This document shows, piece by piece, positions 14,884-24,763 of a DNA stretch of 36,978 nt. The translations under genes and the position numbers were made by a program. Below the pieces are notes generated by a model. The model was not told where the DNA came from, did no database searches, and saw nothing but the letters and a program-made list of their open reading frames with translations. The stretch covers positions 1 to 36,978 of the forward strand of contig JAEULB010000172.1 of NCBI GenBank assembly GCA_016792585.1, read 5' to 3'. This DNA is from Rhodospirillaceae bacterium. Its GTDB lineage: Bacteria; Pseudomonadota; Alphaproteobacteria; SHVZ01. Numbering within the stretch: position 1 is the first letter of the stretch; the number at the start of each line of letters is the position of its first letter.

Positions 14884-15761
14884 AGCGGTCCCAGCTCCTT
14901 CGACAGCCGCGCCAGCATCTCGAGGCCGAACGGCGTCGGCTGCTGGCTCGGGACGCGCGCATGGACCTCGTGGAATCCCAGACGACGGGCGGTCAGCCGC
15001 TTGCCGTAGCAGAGGAAGTTCTCGATCGAGGACATCAGGAAGGTGATCAGCGGCAGGATCGAGCGGTAGAGGCGTTCCGCCTCCTCCTCGTCGCCGCGCT
15101 TCCAAGCCTCGTAGATCTTCACCTGCACGTCGTGGCACTCGGGTGCCGGGATCATGCCGACGCAGCCGGCGCGGAAATTGTCGGTGAGCTCGAGCCCGCC
15201 GCGGCCGTTGAAGATCCGGAACACGCCGGCGCTCTCCTCGACGAGGCTGCGGATCGCGTTCGCCGGCGCCTCGCCCTTCAGGATCGAGACGTTCGGGTGG
15301 TTCTTGTTGAGGGTCTTCAACCCCGCATTCGAGAGCCCGATGCCGATGTACATTGCCGCGTTCTGGATCGCGACCGGCAGCTCCGACTTCTCGGCGACCG
15401 CACCGAAGAAGCGGAGGTATTCGATCTCGGCGAGGCCCGCGACCGGCGGCGGCTGCAGGATCACCCAGGAGGCGCCGGCCGCCTTCGCCGCCCGCACCAT
15501 CTCGATCTGACCCTGGACGCTGGGCTCGCCGATGGTGACCGCGAGCGGCACCCGCCCTCCGACATCCGCGCCGACCCATTCGAGGATCTGGCGGCGCTCG
15601 CCGTTCTGCAGCTTCGCCACCTCGGTCGCCAACCCCATCACGGCCAAGCCGTGTGCGCCGTGGCGGAGGCAGCCCTCGACTTGGCGGCGCATCAGCTCGC
15701 GATCCGGCCGTCCCTGGGCATCGAAGAATGCATAAAGGATCGGATAAATGCCGTGAAACAT
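14880..15761 (-). CDS. Dihydrodipicolinate synthase (DapA/NanA) superfamily aldolase/lyase
   Basis: A 293-residue TIM-barrel lyase of class I aldolase type. The Schiff-base lysine is Lys162 (SILKGEAP). The position of the catalytic Tyr of DapA (normally YNVP) is Gln133 in PVAIQNAAMY; the GTTGE-type loop reads GLATEVAK (43-50). The C-terminal half contains DVQVKIYEAWKRGDEEEA, common in sugar-acid members of the family. These changes argue against true 4-hydroxy-tetrahydrodipicolinate synthase; a keto-acid-sugar dehydratase or aldolase is more likely, fitting the nearby KDPGal aldolase. It is transcribed alone and diverges from the sensor kinase by 120 bp. Confidence 0.85.
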   Translation of the reverse strand: MFHGIYPILYAFFDAQGRPDRELMRRQVEGCLRHGAHGLAVMGLATEVAKLQNGERRQILEWVGADVGGRVPLAVTIGEPSVQGQIEMVRAAKAAGASWVILQPPPVAGLAEIEYLRFFGAVAEKSELPVAIQNAAMYIGIGLSNAGLKTLNKNHPNVSILKGEAPANAIRSLVEESAGVFRIFNGRGGLELTDNFRAGCVGMIPAPECHDVQVKIYEAWKRGDEEEAERLYRSILPLITFLMSSIENFLCYGKRLTARRLGFHEVHARVPSQQPTPFGLEMLARLSKELGPL

Positions 15762-15881
15762 TGATCTTTTCGCCCTTTGCCCTGCTTGTTGACGACGCCG
15801 GTGCTGCTATACGCTCCGTTTATCGGGGAGAACGCGACCGCAGGCGAGAACCTTCGTCAAATCGCGGTCGAAACGAGGGGG

Positions 15882-18753
15882 ATGGAGTTCAGACGCAGCC
15901 GACGCCGGTGGCTTCGAGTTGCCGGTCTCGCGATCATCGCCTGCGTGCTTGGGCTCTATGCCTGGGGAACGCACGCAGGCTACCAGCAGCGGCTCGCCAC
16001 CGCGGCAGAGCATGCGGCCCTCGGCGCCTGCGTGGTCGAGGAGCGCGTCCAGCGCGTGCTCGATGCCGGCGACGCGCTCGACCTTGCCCGGATTGATCCT
16101 GTCCTCGCCGAACTCTCCGGGTCGACCGGCGTCGCGGCGCTCCTGAACGAGGACGGCGAGATCGTCTCGATCCAGCCGCACCAGCCCGACGCCGCCTGGA
16201 TCGCACGCGCGATCGCCGGGCGCACGCTGCAGATGCCGACCAGCCTGCTCGCGGCCGAGCGCGGCGACGGCGCCTCGTACGTTGTCCACTATCGGCCGGT
16301 TGCCGGCTGGCCGCTGATCGCCGCGGTCGCGGTCTCGCGCACCGAGATCACGCGCGGCTGGCTCCCGGTCTTCGCCGGCAGCGCCGTCTTCGCGCTGCTG
16401 GTCGTCGCCGGCATCCTCGGCCTCAACGAGATGCTGATCCGCGAGGTCAAGCATCGCCAGGCGAGCGAAGGCCGCTTCCGCGACTTCGCGGAGTCGACGT
16501 CGGACTGGTTCTGGGAGAAAGGGCCCGATCTCCGCTTCAGCTACGTCTCGCCCCATGCCGCGGCCCATGGCGGGCCGGACGAGGTCGGCAAGACGCGGCG
16601 CGAGACGCAGCCGCTGGTCTCCGAGGCCGTGCTCGCCGCGCACGAGGACGACCTTGCGCAGCGCCGACCTTTTCGCAACTTCACCTTCGCCCGCGTCGAC
16701 TCGACCGGAAAGCGCCGCCACATCTCGGTCAGCGGCCGTCCCTTCTTCGACGAGGACGGCGCGTTCCTAGGCTATCGCGGCACTGGCCGCGACATCACGG
16801 CCGAGATCGAGGCCTGGGACATCGCCGCCAAGGCGCAGTCCAAGCTGGACCAGCAGCGCCACCTGCTGCAGGCGATCATCGACACGGTGCCGGCCTCGAT
16901 CAGCGTCAAGGACAAGGAGCTTCGCTACCTGCTGGTAAACGAGGCGCTGAAGTCGCGCGTGCATCTGCTCGCCCGCGATCCCGGCGGCCAGATCCTCGGG
17001 CGGCGTGCGCCCCAGGTGTTCGGCGACGAGTTCGGCGTCCCCGACGAGGCGATCGACCGCCGCGTGCTGGAAAGCGGCAAGGCGGTGCCGTTCCATGAGG
17101 TGCATGCCGCCGACCACCACGGCGCCGACCACGCCTACCTGACCACGCGCCTGCCGCTCAAGCTCGACGACAGCGGCACGATCTCGATCCTCTCGGTCGC
17201 GATCGACGTGACCGAGCAGCGCCAGGCCGAGAGCCGGCTCAAGGACGCGATCGAGGCGATCAACGCCGGCTTCGCGATGTTCGACGTGAACGACCGGCTG
17301 GTCGCGTGGAACAGCCGCTATGCCGACCTGTGGTCGGCCTCGGCCGACGCGGCGATCCCCGACGGCCGCGCCCGCATCCAGCGCCTGCTCCGCCGCGGCA
17401 TCCTGTTCGAGGAGCTGGTGCGGGGCCTCGCCGACGCCGGCGCCCACCGCGCCTCGGACACCGCCGACAAGGAGGCCTGGGTCGAGGGCCGCATCGTCGC
17501 GCACGAGTCTCCGGGCAACCCGATCGAGCTCAAGATCGAGAACTCCTGGATCCGCGTCTCGAACCACCGGACCGAGGACGGCGGCTATGTGACGCTGATG
17601 ACCGACATCACGCAGCTCAAGCAGCGGGGTGCCGAGCTCGCGGCCCAGTCGAGCCTGCTGCGCGCCACGCTCGAGAGCCTCGGCGAAGGCGTCGCGGTCG
17701 TCGACTTTTCCGGCCGTTTTCTCGCGTGGAACCGGCCCTATGTGCAGCTCTTCGGCCTCGCCGCCGACTTCACCGGCGGCACGCTGGCCGATGCGATCGC
17801 GCACCAGGCGCGTTCCGGCGAGATCGAGCCGGCGAGCGTCGCCGACGTGCTCGAAGGCTGGCGCCGCGCGATCGCGACCCGCGAGCCGGTCCATGTCGAG
17901 CGCCAGCGCGCCGACGGCACGCATGTCGAGCTGGCGGGGCTGCCGGTCGCCGGCATCGGCCACGTGATCGTCGTCCGCGACGTGACCAAGGAGCGCCGGA
18001 CCATGATCCAGCTCCAGGACGCCCGCGACCGCGCCGAGTCCTCGAACCGCGCGAAATCGGCCTTCCTCGCCAACATGAGCCACGAGCTCCGGACGCCGCT
18101 GAACGCAATCCTGGGCTTCGCCGAGGTGATGGAGCAGCAGCTCCTGGGGCCGCTCGGCAGCAGCCGCTACGTGACCTATGCCCACGACATCAGATGGTCC
18201 GGCAATCACCTGCTGAACCTCATCAACGACGTTCTCGACCTATCGAAGATCGAGGCCGGGCGCGCGGAGCTGGTCGAGGAGGTGCTGGACGTGCCGAGCT
18301 TGGCGCGCGACTGCATCCGCCTTCTCGACGACCGGGCACGCGAAGCCGGCGTGCGGTGGAGCGAGGCGATCCCGGACGACCTTCCCGCGCTCAAGGCCGA
18401 CGCCCGCGGCGTCCGCCAGATTCTGCTCAACCTGCTCACCAACGCGGTCAAGTTCACGCCCTCGGGGGGCGTCGTCGCCTTCGAGGCGTCGGAAGAGAAC
18501 GACGGCCGCCTGGCGCTGACCGTCGCCGACACCGGTACCGGCATCCCGGAGTCGGAGCTGGCGCATATCTTCGAGCCGTTCCGCTATCGCTCCAACGCGC
18601 TGGTGAGCCGCGCCAAGGAAGGCACCGGCCTCGGCCTCTCGATCTGCAAGCGGCTGGCCGAGATGCATGGCGGCACGATCGAGATCAAGAGCCGCATCGA
18701 CCGCGGCACCACCGTCACCGTGCGCTTCCCCGGGAACCGCGTGGTCGCACCGG

Positions 18754-18764
<11 letters not shown>
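15882..18764 (+). CDS. Membrane sensor histidine kinase with periplasmic sensor and four PAS domains
   Basis: A 960-residue kinase. TM helices lie at about 10-30 and 160-183 and bracket a Cache-like periplasmic sensor region of about 130 residues. PAS-type domains follow at about 195-310, 325-448, 452-578 and 592-705 (each ending in a DIT/DVT motif). HisKA spans 723-792 with the phospho-acceptor His734 in MSHELRTPLNAILGF, and HATPase spans about 840-951 with NLLTNAVKFTP, DTGTGIP and GTGLGLSICK. No receiver or HPt domain is present and no response regulator gene is in the window, so it is an orphan kinase. ATG 15882 is preferred to an upstream start at 15777 because it directly precedes the basic leader and TM1. 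Its 3' end overlaps the convergent dgoA by 11 bp. Confidence 0.9.
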
Positions 18765-19380
<616 letters not shown>

Positions 19381-19440
19381 CGGTGTGGGTCTTCCGGTCC
19401 GGGTCTAGAGTGGCGCCACCCTAGCAGGAGTTCCGAACCG

Positions 19441-19842
19441 ATGCCGATTGCCCGCCCGATCCAGCCGGGAGACGCGAGCCCGGAGGTCAAGGCCGTCTTC
19501 GACGACATCATGGCGACCCGCAAGACCGACTGGATCAACGACTTCTGGAAGGTGCTCGCCCACCACCCGCCGACCTTGAAGCGCACCTGGGAGAGCCTGA
19601 AGCAGGTGATGGCGCCAGGCGCGCTCGACCCGCTGACCAAGGAGATGATCTATCTCGCCGTCAGCGTCACCAACGGCTGCGAGTACTGCATCGCCTCCCA
19701 CACCGCCGCCGCCCGCGCCAAGGGCATGACCGAGCCGATGCTGGGTGAGCTGATCGGCGTCATCGGCATGGCCAACGAGACCAACGCGCTGGTGACGGCG
19801 TATCAGGTCGAGGTCGACGAGCGGTTCAGGAAGGTGCCTTGA
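19441..19842 (+). CDS. Carboxymuconolactone decarboxylase / AhpD-like protein
   Basis: A 133-residue all-helical protein of the CMD superfamily. The AhpD-type redox motif is Cys80-x-x-Cys83 with His87 (NGCEYCIASHTAA), preceded by LTKEMIYLAVSVT. Members with CxxC reduce peroxides or act in disulfide exchange; those without are lactone decarboxylases, so a redox role is favoured. A GGAG-type ribosome site (AGCAGGAG) lies shortly upstream. It is monocistronic, between divergent dgoA and convergent mlrC-like genes. A stem-loop AGGTGCC/GGCGCCT (19832-19850) spans the two convergent stops and might act as a weak bidirectional terminator. Confidence 0.9.
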   Translation: MPIARPIQPGDASPEVKAVFDDIMATRKTDWINDFWKVLAHHPPTLKRTWESLKQVMAPGALDPLTKEMIYLAVSVTNGCEYCIASHTAAARAKGMTEPMLGELIGVIGMANETNALVTAYQVEVDERFRKVP

Positions 19843-19850
19843 AGGCGCCT
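19832..19850. terminator. Possible bidirectional stem-loop between convergent stops
   Basis: AGGTGCC (19832-19838) pairs with GGCGCCT (19844-19850), with one G-U pair and a 5-base loop. It covers the stop codons of the CMD-like and M81-like genes. No T-tract follows on either strand, so this is a weak call. Confidence 0.3.
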
Positions 19851-21315
19851 ACTGAAACATCTCCGCCTTCGCGTCCTCGTCGAGCGGCCAGATCGGGCGG
19901 CGGAGCTTGGTGAAGTGTGATTTGCGCGGGTCGCCGGGATAGGGGCCGCCGCAGTCGACATAGATGACCTCGGCCGCGAACCTGGCGAAGGCGTCGTAGA
20001 AGTGGTTGCTCGACTTCACGATCACGACCTTCTTCTTCGTCGGGTCGATGCCGACGACCGTGAACAGCGACGGATCGAAAGTCTGCGAGCGGCTGGTCTT
20101 CAGCACCACCTCGATGCCGTGGACGCGGATCGCGACGGCGTCGCCCATCGGCACCACGGATCCCCGGAAGGTCTGGGTCGCCTCGGGCACGCATTTCAGC
20201 ACCTCGACCTCGGCGTCGATCGGCTCGCCGCCGTCGGGCGTGCATTTGCCGCCGAAGCGGAGCTGCAGCTTCGCCCCCTCGCCCGCCGCCATGCAGAAGC
20301 GGACCGCGATCGGGTCCCAGAGGGCTCCCAGGCACGCATCGGTGAACTTGCGCTCGATCAGGCCGCGCAAGAGGAAGGTGCCGTCGCCGGCGACGCCGCC
20401 GCCCGGATTGTCCCAGCGGTCGGCGAGCACCACCGGGCCCTTGGGCGCGGCGATCGCATGGTCGAGCGCCTCGTCGGTCTTCATGTGCGGCGTGGCGCCG
20501 GAGACCCGGAAGCCGTTGATCTCGTCGCCGAGCTGCTTGGCGAGCGCGCGGCCGGAATCCGGCTTCCCGTCGGTCACGACGATGACCTTGGTGCCCATCT
20601 CGGCGACGTCGCCGGCGTTGAAGCCGTGCGCGACGGTGATCGAGAGGATGCCGTCGCGGCCTTCCATCGCCTTGATCCGGTCGACGAAGCTGCGGCCGGG
20701 CTCGCGGCTGGTCATGAAGGCCGAGATCGAGCGGCAGTCGTAGACCGACATCACCGGCTTGACCTCGCCGCGCGCGGCGCGGAGGCAGATCGACAGCAGC
20801 TCCTCGGCGCGGTCGGCGAAGTCGATATGCGGGAACTCCTTGAAGGCGATGAGCACGTCGGCGCCCGTCGTCATCTCGCGCGTGATGTGGCAATGCATGT
20901 CGAGCTCGGCGCCGATGATCGCCTTCGGGCCGACGATGGCGCGGCAGCGCTGGATCAGGTCGCCTTCGCAGTCGTCGTAGCCGTGGGCGACCATGGCGCC
21001 GTGCAGGCCCAGCAGCACGATGTCGACCGGCATCGCCGCCTTGAGCTGCTCCAGGATCTCGTCGCGGAGGCCTTCGTAGACGCTGCGGGTCACCAGGCCG
21101 GCGGGATCGGCCCAGGCGGACGTGCCCTCGATGAAGGTGAAGCCGTCCTGACGGGCGCGGCGCCTGGCGATCGCGACCGGTGCGGTGCACAGCGTCGGCT
21201 CCGGCGGATGCTCGCCGGGCCTCGACAGCATGCCTTCCTTGAACATGCCGAGATCGGTCGGGATCGGGGCGAAGGTATTGGTTTCGGTCGCCAGCGCCGC
21301 AGCGAAGACACGCAT
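19849..21315 (-). CDS. M81-family metallopeptidase, MlrC-like
   Basis: A 488-residue member of the MlrC family (DUF1485 N-terminal plus MlrC C-terminal domain). Visible motifs are ATETNTFAP near the N-terminus, LLGLHGAMV, GAELDMHCHIT with candidate metal-binding Asp/His residues, ADRWDNPGGG, and VKSSNHFYDAF in the C-terminal domain. MlrC degrades linearised microcystin in sphingomonads, but the family is broad in alphaproteobacteria and most members have other, unknown substrates. No mlrA, mlrB or mlrD is present, so a microcystin role is not supported. A GGAG site lies about 9 bases before the ATG. The preceding glycosyltransferase-like gene is on the same strand 35 bp upstream. Confidence 0.88.
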   Translation of the reverse strand: MRVFAAALATETNTFAPIPTDLGMFKEGMLSRPGEHPPEPTLCTAPVAIARRRARQDGFTFIEGTSAWADPAGLVTRSVYEGLRDEILEQLKAAMPVDIVLLGLHGAMVAHGYDDCEGDLIQRCRAIVGPKAIIGAELDMHCHITREMTTGADVLIAFKEFPHIDFADRAEELLSICLRAARGEVKPVMSVYDCRSISAFMTSREPGRSFVDRIKAMEGRDGILSITVAHGFNAGDVAEMGTKVIVVTDGKPDSGRALAKQLGDEINGFRVSGATPHMKTDEALDHAIAAPKGPVVLADRWDNPGGGVAGDGTFLLRGLIERKFTDACLGALWDPIAVRFCMAAGEGAKLQLRFGGKCTPDGGEPIDAEVEVLKCVPEATQTFRGSVVPMGDAVAIRVHGIEVVLKTSRSQTFDPSLFTVVGIDPTKKKVVIVKSSNHFYDAFARFAAEVIYVDCGGPYPGDPRKSHFTKLRRPIWPLDEDAKAEMFQ

Positions 21316-21350
21316 CGAGAGGGACTCCGATAAGGAGCCCTAAGCTCCCC

Positions 21351-22517
21351 TCAGAGCCCCACCGTGTCCAGGATCTCCTTCACCACCGCGGAACACTCGA
21401 AGTGGTCCTCCGCGATCTTGCGCGCGGCCTTGCGGTGGGTCTCGTAGTCCTTGTCGATCGCGTCCAGCGCGGCGATCGCCTGCTCGTGGTCAGTGTAGGA
21501 GAAGAGCCCCTTGCCGACCGGTACCGTCTTCTCGAACCCGGCCGACTGCATGATCACCGGCCGGCCCGATGCCAGGTAGCAGACGCTGCGGTCGGAGAAC
21601 CAGCCGGAGTTGGTGCGGACGTAGATGTCCTTCGCCACCGTGAACTCGCCGCGCGAGCGCCGCACGAAATCGCCGTAGGAGTCCATCGTCTCGGACTGGA
21701 CCGCGCCGTCGAGCACGCGCCAGCCGGCTTCCTCGACCTGCTGGTTCACCGAGGGGTCGGGCGTGATCAGCGCCAGCTCGAAGTCGCGGCCGCTCCGTTT
21801 CGGCAGGTCGAGGAATTTGAGAAAGTTGGTGTGCTTCGACCACTGGTAGGACTGGCCCTGCCAGCGGACGTTCTTGCCCTTGTTCTGCCAGGTCGCGACC
21901 GAGGTATAGGCCTTTGGCGCCGGCCGCTCGTCATAGGGCCAGAGCTCGAGGTCGACCGGCGGGCGCGTCGGCTTCCACGGCCGCGTGCCGGCGGGAATCA
22001 GGCAGTCGGCGTCGCCGATGTTCTGGCCGTAGGTGAAGAGATGCGTGTGCGCGTCGACGAACTCGGTCGAGTACGCGTCATTCTGCGCGATCTTGATCTG
22101 CTCGTAGCCCGGGTCGGTGTCGATCAGGATCCTGACCGGGCACTTCATGTGCTCCTCGCGGAGCTTGGTCGAGCCGCAGAGATTGATCAGGGCGTCGGCC
22201 TCGCCGTAGAGGCGCATTAATTTGTCACGGCCGATGCCCTCCCACGCACCGTCCTTGACGGGGTCCCAGTAGGCCCAGCGATCGCCGAGTCCTAAACGCT
22301 CCATCATCGAGCGCACGTAGCCGATGTTGTACGTCGAGTCCCAGACGAGCTGGTTCTCCTTCGGCGAGTACGGGTTCACCCCGTTGTCCTCGATGTACCA
22401 GACATCATGGCCAAGCCGGCGCAGCGCCGACAGGTACTGAGTCGCCTGCCAGGCGATGCCGGCGAGCGGCATCTGGCCGACGAAGTGATGAACGAGAACT
22501 GTTTTTCGGGCGCTCAA
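21351..22517 (-). CDS. Glycosyltransferase-like (GT-B fold) protein
   Basis: A 388-residue cytosolic protein. The N-terminal part (TVLVHHFVGQMPLAGIAWQA..., LGHDVWYIEDNG) and C-terminal part (EFTVAKDIYVRTNSGWFSDRS, YLASGRPVIMQS, then YTDHEQAIAALDAI) follow the GT-B pattern of GT1/GT4-like enzymes: a deep N-terminal Rossmann domain and a sugar-nucleotide-binding C-terminal domain. The specific donor and acceptor are unknown and no other glycan genes adjoin it. The best start is TTG at 22517 (no ATG gives the full N-terminal strand) and no strong ribosome site is seen. It diverges from the first OmpA lipoprotein across 265 bp in which I see no gene. Confidence 0.7.
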   Translation of the reverse strand: MSARKTVLVHHFVGQMPLAGIAWQATQYLSALRRLGHDVWYIEDNGVNPYSPKENQLVWDSTYNIGYVRSMMERLGLGDRWAYWDPVKDGAWEGIGRDKLMRLYGEADALINLCGSTKLREEHMKCPVRILIDTDPGYEQIKIAQNDAYSTEFVDAHTHLFTYGQNIGDADCLIPAGTRPWKPTRPPVDLELWPYDERPAPKAYTSVATWQNKGKNVRWQGQSYQWSKHTNFLKFLDLPKRSGRDFELALITPDPSVNQQVEEAGWRVLDGAVQSETMDSYGDFVRRSRGEFTVAKDIYVRTNSGWFSDRSVCYLASGRPVIMQSAGFEKTVPVGKGLFSYTDHEQAIAALDAIDKDYETHRKAARKIAEDHFECSAVVKEILDTVGL

Positions 22518-22782
22518 GGGACCGGTTCCGCAGCGAGGCGGCGACCATGTCCGCCGCGCTTGGCGCGGTCAAGGGCGTTGCATTCCGAACACAGCGACCC
22601 GATACCGCCGCCCAAAGCGCGACCCGCATCCGTCTTTTTCAAAAAAGGCGTCCGGAGCGGGGAACCAACCGGCGGTAACTGGGTATTTACGGGCATCGAT
22701 CTCGGAATGCGCGCGGGCCCGCATGGTCCGCATCACCCGACGGCCGTGTTGCCGCCTTAACCTTACGTATGGGGAAAGTTCC

Positions 22783-23676
22783 ATGAAACTCCATCGCCTA
22801 ATCCCGAGCCTCGCGGCCGTCCTGCTGACGGCGGGATGCACGTGGCTCGCCGAGCCCGCTCGCACCGACTCCCACAACCTCCGTCCGCATCCGGACCCGT
22901 TCCAGCAGACGCTCGCCGACGGCTATCGCAAGCTCGGCCAGTTCGAGGACAGCACCTGGCACTGGGACTACGTCCCGGCCGGCATCTTCTATGAGAAGTC
23001 GGTGATGGCCGGTACCGGCCAGCCGGTTCCGGTCGGCGATCCGATGGAATGGGACCGCCGTCGCGGCCATCCGCCGATGTTCGGCCACTGGGTCGTGGGC
23101 TTCCAGAGCAAGCGCACCCTCGACACAGCACTCGACTATCGCGCTCGCCTGAGCACCTGGATCGCCGCCACCAAGGCGCGCGACCCGGTCACCACCGCCG
23201 GCCAGCAGGTCGCCTTCGAGTGCTGGCTCGAGCAGATGGCCGAGGACGACTACGAGGAGGTCGAGCTTTGCGGCCTCAACCCGTCGCTCTGGGTCGTCCA
23301 GCAGACCGTCGTGACGCCGCCTCCGGCCCCTGCGCCGGCTCCGGCACCGCGGACCTACCTGGTGTTCTTCGACTTCGACCGTTCCGACATCACGCCTGAG
23401 GCTGCTGCCATCATCCGGCAGGCCGCCGACGACGCGAAGCGGGGCAACGTCCGTCTGATCGTGGCGACCGGCCATGCCGACCGCTCCGGCCCGACCGACT
23501 ACAACCAGCGCCTGTCCGAGCGCCGCGCCGCCTCCGTCAGGGCCGCGCTGGTCCGCGAAGGCATCGCTGCCAGCACGATCCAGACCTCGGGTCGCGGCGA
23601 GAACGACAACCTCGTCGCCACGCCGGACGGCGTCCGCGAGCCGCGGAACCGCCGGGTCGAGATCGCCTTCCGCTAG
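22783..23676 (+). CDS. OmpA-domain lipoprotein, copy 1
   Basis: A 297-residue outer-membrane lipoprotein. The signal peptide ends in lipobox LTAGC (Cys19). Residues about 25-178 form an N-terminal domain I do not recognise (LADGYRKLG, FYEKSVMA, PVPVGDPMEWDRRRGHPP, ALDYRARLSTWI, QQVAFECWLEQM, CGLNPSLW). A Pro/Ala linker (179-189) leads to an OmpA-like peptidoglycan-binding domain (190-297) with FFDFDRSDITPEA, GHADRSG, NQRLSERRAASV and REPRNRRVEI, the Asp and Arg that contact meso-DAP. ATG 22783 follows GGGGAAAG; the open frame from 22723 is not needed. It is nearly a twin of the next gene and ends in a strong terminator. Confidence 0.92.
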   Translation: MKLHRLIPSLAAVLLTAGCTWLAEPARTDSHNLRPHPDPFQQTLADGYRKLGQFEDSTWHWDYVPAGIFYEKSVMAGTGQPVPVGDPMEWDRRRGHPPMFGHWVVGFQSKRTLDTALDYRARLSTWIAATKARDPVTTAGQQVAFECWLEQMAEDDYEEVELCGLNPSLWVVQQTVVTPPPAPAPAPAPRTYLVFFDFDRSDITPEAAAIIRQAADDAKRGNVRLIVATGHADRSGPTDYNQRLSERRAASVRAALVREGIAASTIQTSGRGENDNLVATPDGVREPRNRRVEIAFR

Positions 23677-23700
23677 TCCTTCCCCGGCATAGCGAAGAGC

Positions 23701-23733
23701 GGGCCGCCGGATCTCCGGCGGCCCGTTTCTTTT
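23701..23733 (+). terminator. Rho-independent terminator after OmpA lipoprotein copy 1
   Basis: A 10-bp GC-rich stem, GGGCCGCCGG with CCGGCGGCCC around an ATCT loop (23701-23724), followed by a T-rich run (23726-23733). The same 24-base stem-loop recurs after copy 2. Confidence 0.92.
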
Positions 23734-23819
23734 GAGCCAAAGACGCGAATGACACTCAGAGGCGTTTGATAACGAACCGTTTATTCCAGGGGACAGTTTC
23801 GCGGTATCTGAGTAACGAT

Positions 23820-23835
23820 GGGGCTCCGTCGCCCC
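23820..23835 (+). promoter_or_regulatory. Leader stem-loop before OmpA lipoprotein copy 2
   Basis: GGGGC (23820-23824) pairs with GCCCC (23831-23835) around a 6-base loop in the 5' leader, ending about 6 bases before the AGAAAGGAAA ribosome site. It may stabilise the mRNA, as often seen for abundant envelope proteins; inference only. Confidence 0.35.
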
Positions 23836-23853
23836 CTCCAGAAAGGAAACCCG

Positions 23854-24738
23854 ATGCGCTTGCGCAGCCTCGTCCTCTCGATCGCCGCGACCGTGCTGCT
23901 CGCCGCCTGTCAGGTCGCTGATCCGAACCTCGCGGCCGGCCCCCGCACCACCACCGATCGCTTCCTGCTGGCACTCGCCGATGGCTACAAGGCGCGCGGC
24001 GATACCGAGGCCGCCGAGTACGATCCGCTCGCCGCCAACATCATGTACGAGAAGTCGGGCATGGCCGCGCGCGGCCAGAACGTGCCGGTCGGCGACCCGA
24101 AGGAATGGGATAGCCGCCGCGGCCATCCGCCGATCGGAGGCCGCTGGGCCGTGGGCTTCGACAACAAGCAGACGCTCGCGACCGCGCTCGACTATCGCAC
24201 GCGGCTTTCGGCCTGGATCGAGGCGACCAAGGCGCGCGACCCGGTCGCCGCGGCCAACCAGCAGGTCGCCTTCGAGTGCTGGCTGGAGGAGATGTCGGAG
24301 GATCATGTCGAGGACCTCGCGGGCTGCGGCCTCAACCCGGCCTCCTGGGTGATCGCCGCCGCTCCGGCCGCCCCTGCTCCCCCTCCTGCGCCCGCACCCG
24401 CGCCTTCGGTGCCGAAGACCTACCTCGTATTCTTCGACTTCGACCGCTCCGACATCACGCCCGAGGCCGCCCGCATCATCCAGCAGGCCGCCGACGACGC
24501 GAAGCGGGGCAACGTCAGGGTCGTCGTGACCGGCCACGCCGACCGCTCCGGCGCGACCGACTACAACCAGCGTCTCTCCGAGCGTCGCGCCGCCTCCGTC
24601 AGGGCGGCACTGGTCCGCGCCGGCGTCGCCACCAGCGCGATCCAGACCGCTGGTCGCGGCGAGAACGACAATCTCGTGCCTACGCCTGACGGTGCCCGCG
24701 AACCGCGGAACCGTCGGGTCGAGATCGCCATCCGCTAG
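23854..24738 (+). CDS. OmpA-domain lipoprotein, copy 2 (tandem paralogue)
   Basis: A 294-residue paralogue of the preceding protein with the same plan: lipobox LLAAC (Cys19), the unrecognised domain (about 30-165: LADGYKARG, MYEKSGMA, VPVGDPKEWDSRRGHPP, QQVAFECWLEEM, CGLNPASW), a Pro/Ala linker (170-186) and an OmpA C-terminal domain with FFDFDRSDITPEA and NQRLSERRAASV. The signal peptide and the first 30 or so mature residues differ most; the OmpA part is almost identical. It has its own ribosome site (AGAAAGGAAA), its own leader and the same terminator stem as copy 1, so the duplication covers the whole transcription unit except the promoter side. Confidence 0.92.
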   Translation: MRLRSLVLSIAATVLLAACQVADPNLAAGPRTTTDRFLLALADGYKARGDTEAAEYDPLAANIMYEKSGMAARGQNVPVGDPKEWDSRRGHPPIGGRWAVGFDNKQTLATALDYRTRLSAWIEATKARDPVAAANQQVAFECWLEEMSEDHVEDLAGCGLNPASWVIAAAPAAPAPPPAPAPAPSVPKTYLVFFDFDRSDITPEAARIIQQAADDAKRGNVRVVVTGHADRSGATDYNQRLSERRAASVRAALVRAGVATSAIQTAGRGENDNLVPTPDGAREPRNRRVEIAIR

Positions 24739-24763
24739 CCCCTCCCGGGTCGAGCGGAGGAAC

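Noticed and set aside
14880..15761. Sialic-acid lyase (NanA) partner for nanE
   Set aside because: It belongs to the same superfamily, but it lacks the catalytic Tyr and lies about 18 kb from the nanE operon on its own transcript.
13722..15764. A 680-residue plus-strand open frame across the HTH-citrate synthase and the lyase gene
   Set aside because: It is out of frame with both real genes and consists of low-complexity Arg/Ala/Pro sequence.
19849..21315. Microcystin degradation locus suggested by the MlrC-like gene
   Set aside because: No mlrA, mlrB or mlrD nearby; the M81 family is broad and mostly of unknown substrate.
22634..22654. T-run followed by an A-run (CTTTTTCAAAAAAG) as a terminator or small RNA
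   Set aside because: The pairing is A/T only with almost no loop and no GC stem; it lies upstream of both divergent genes, not after one.
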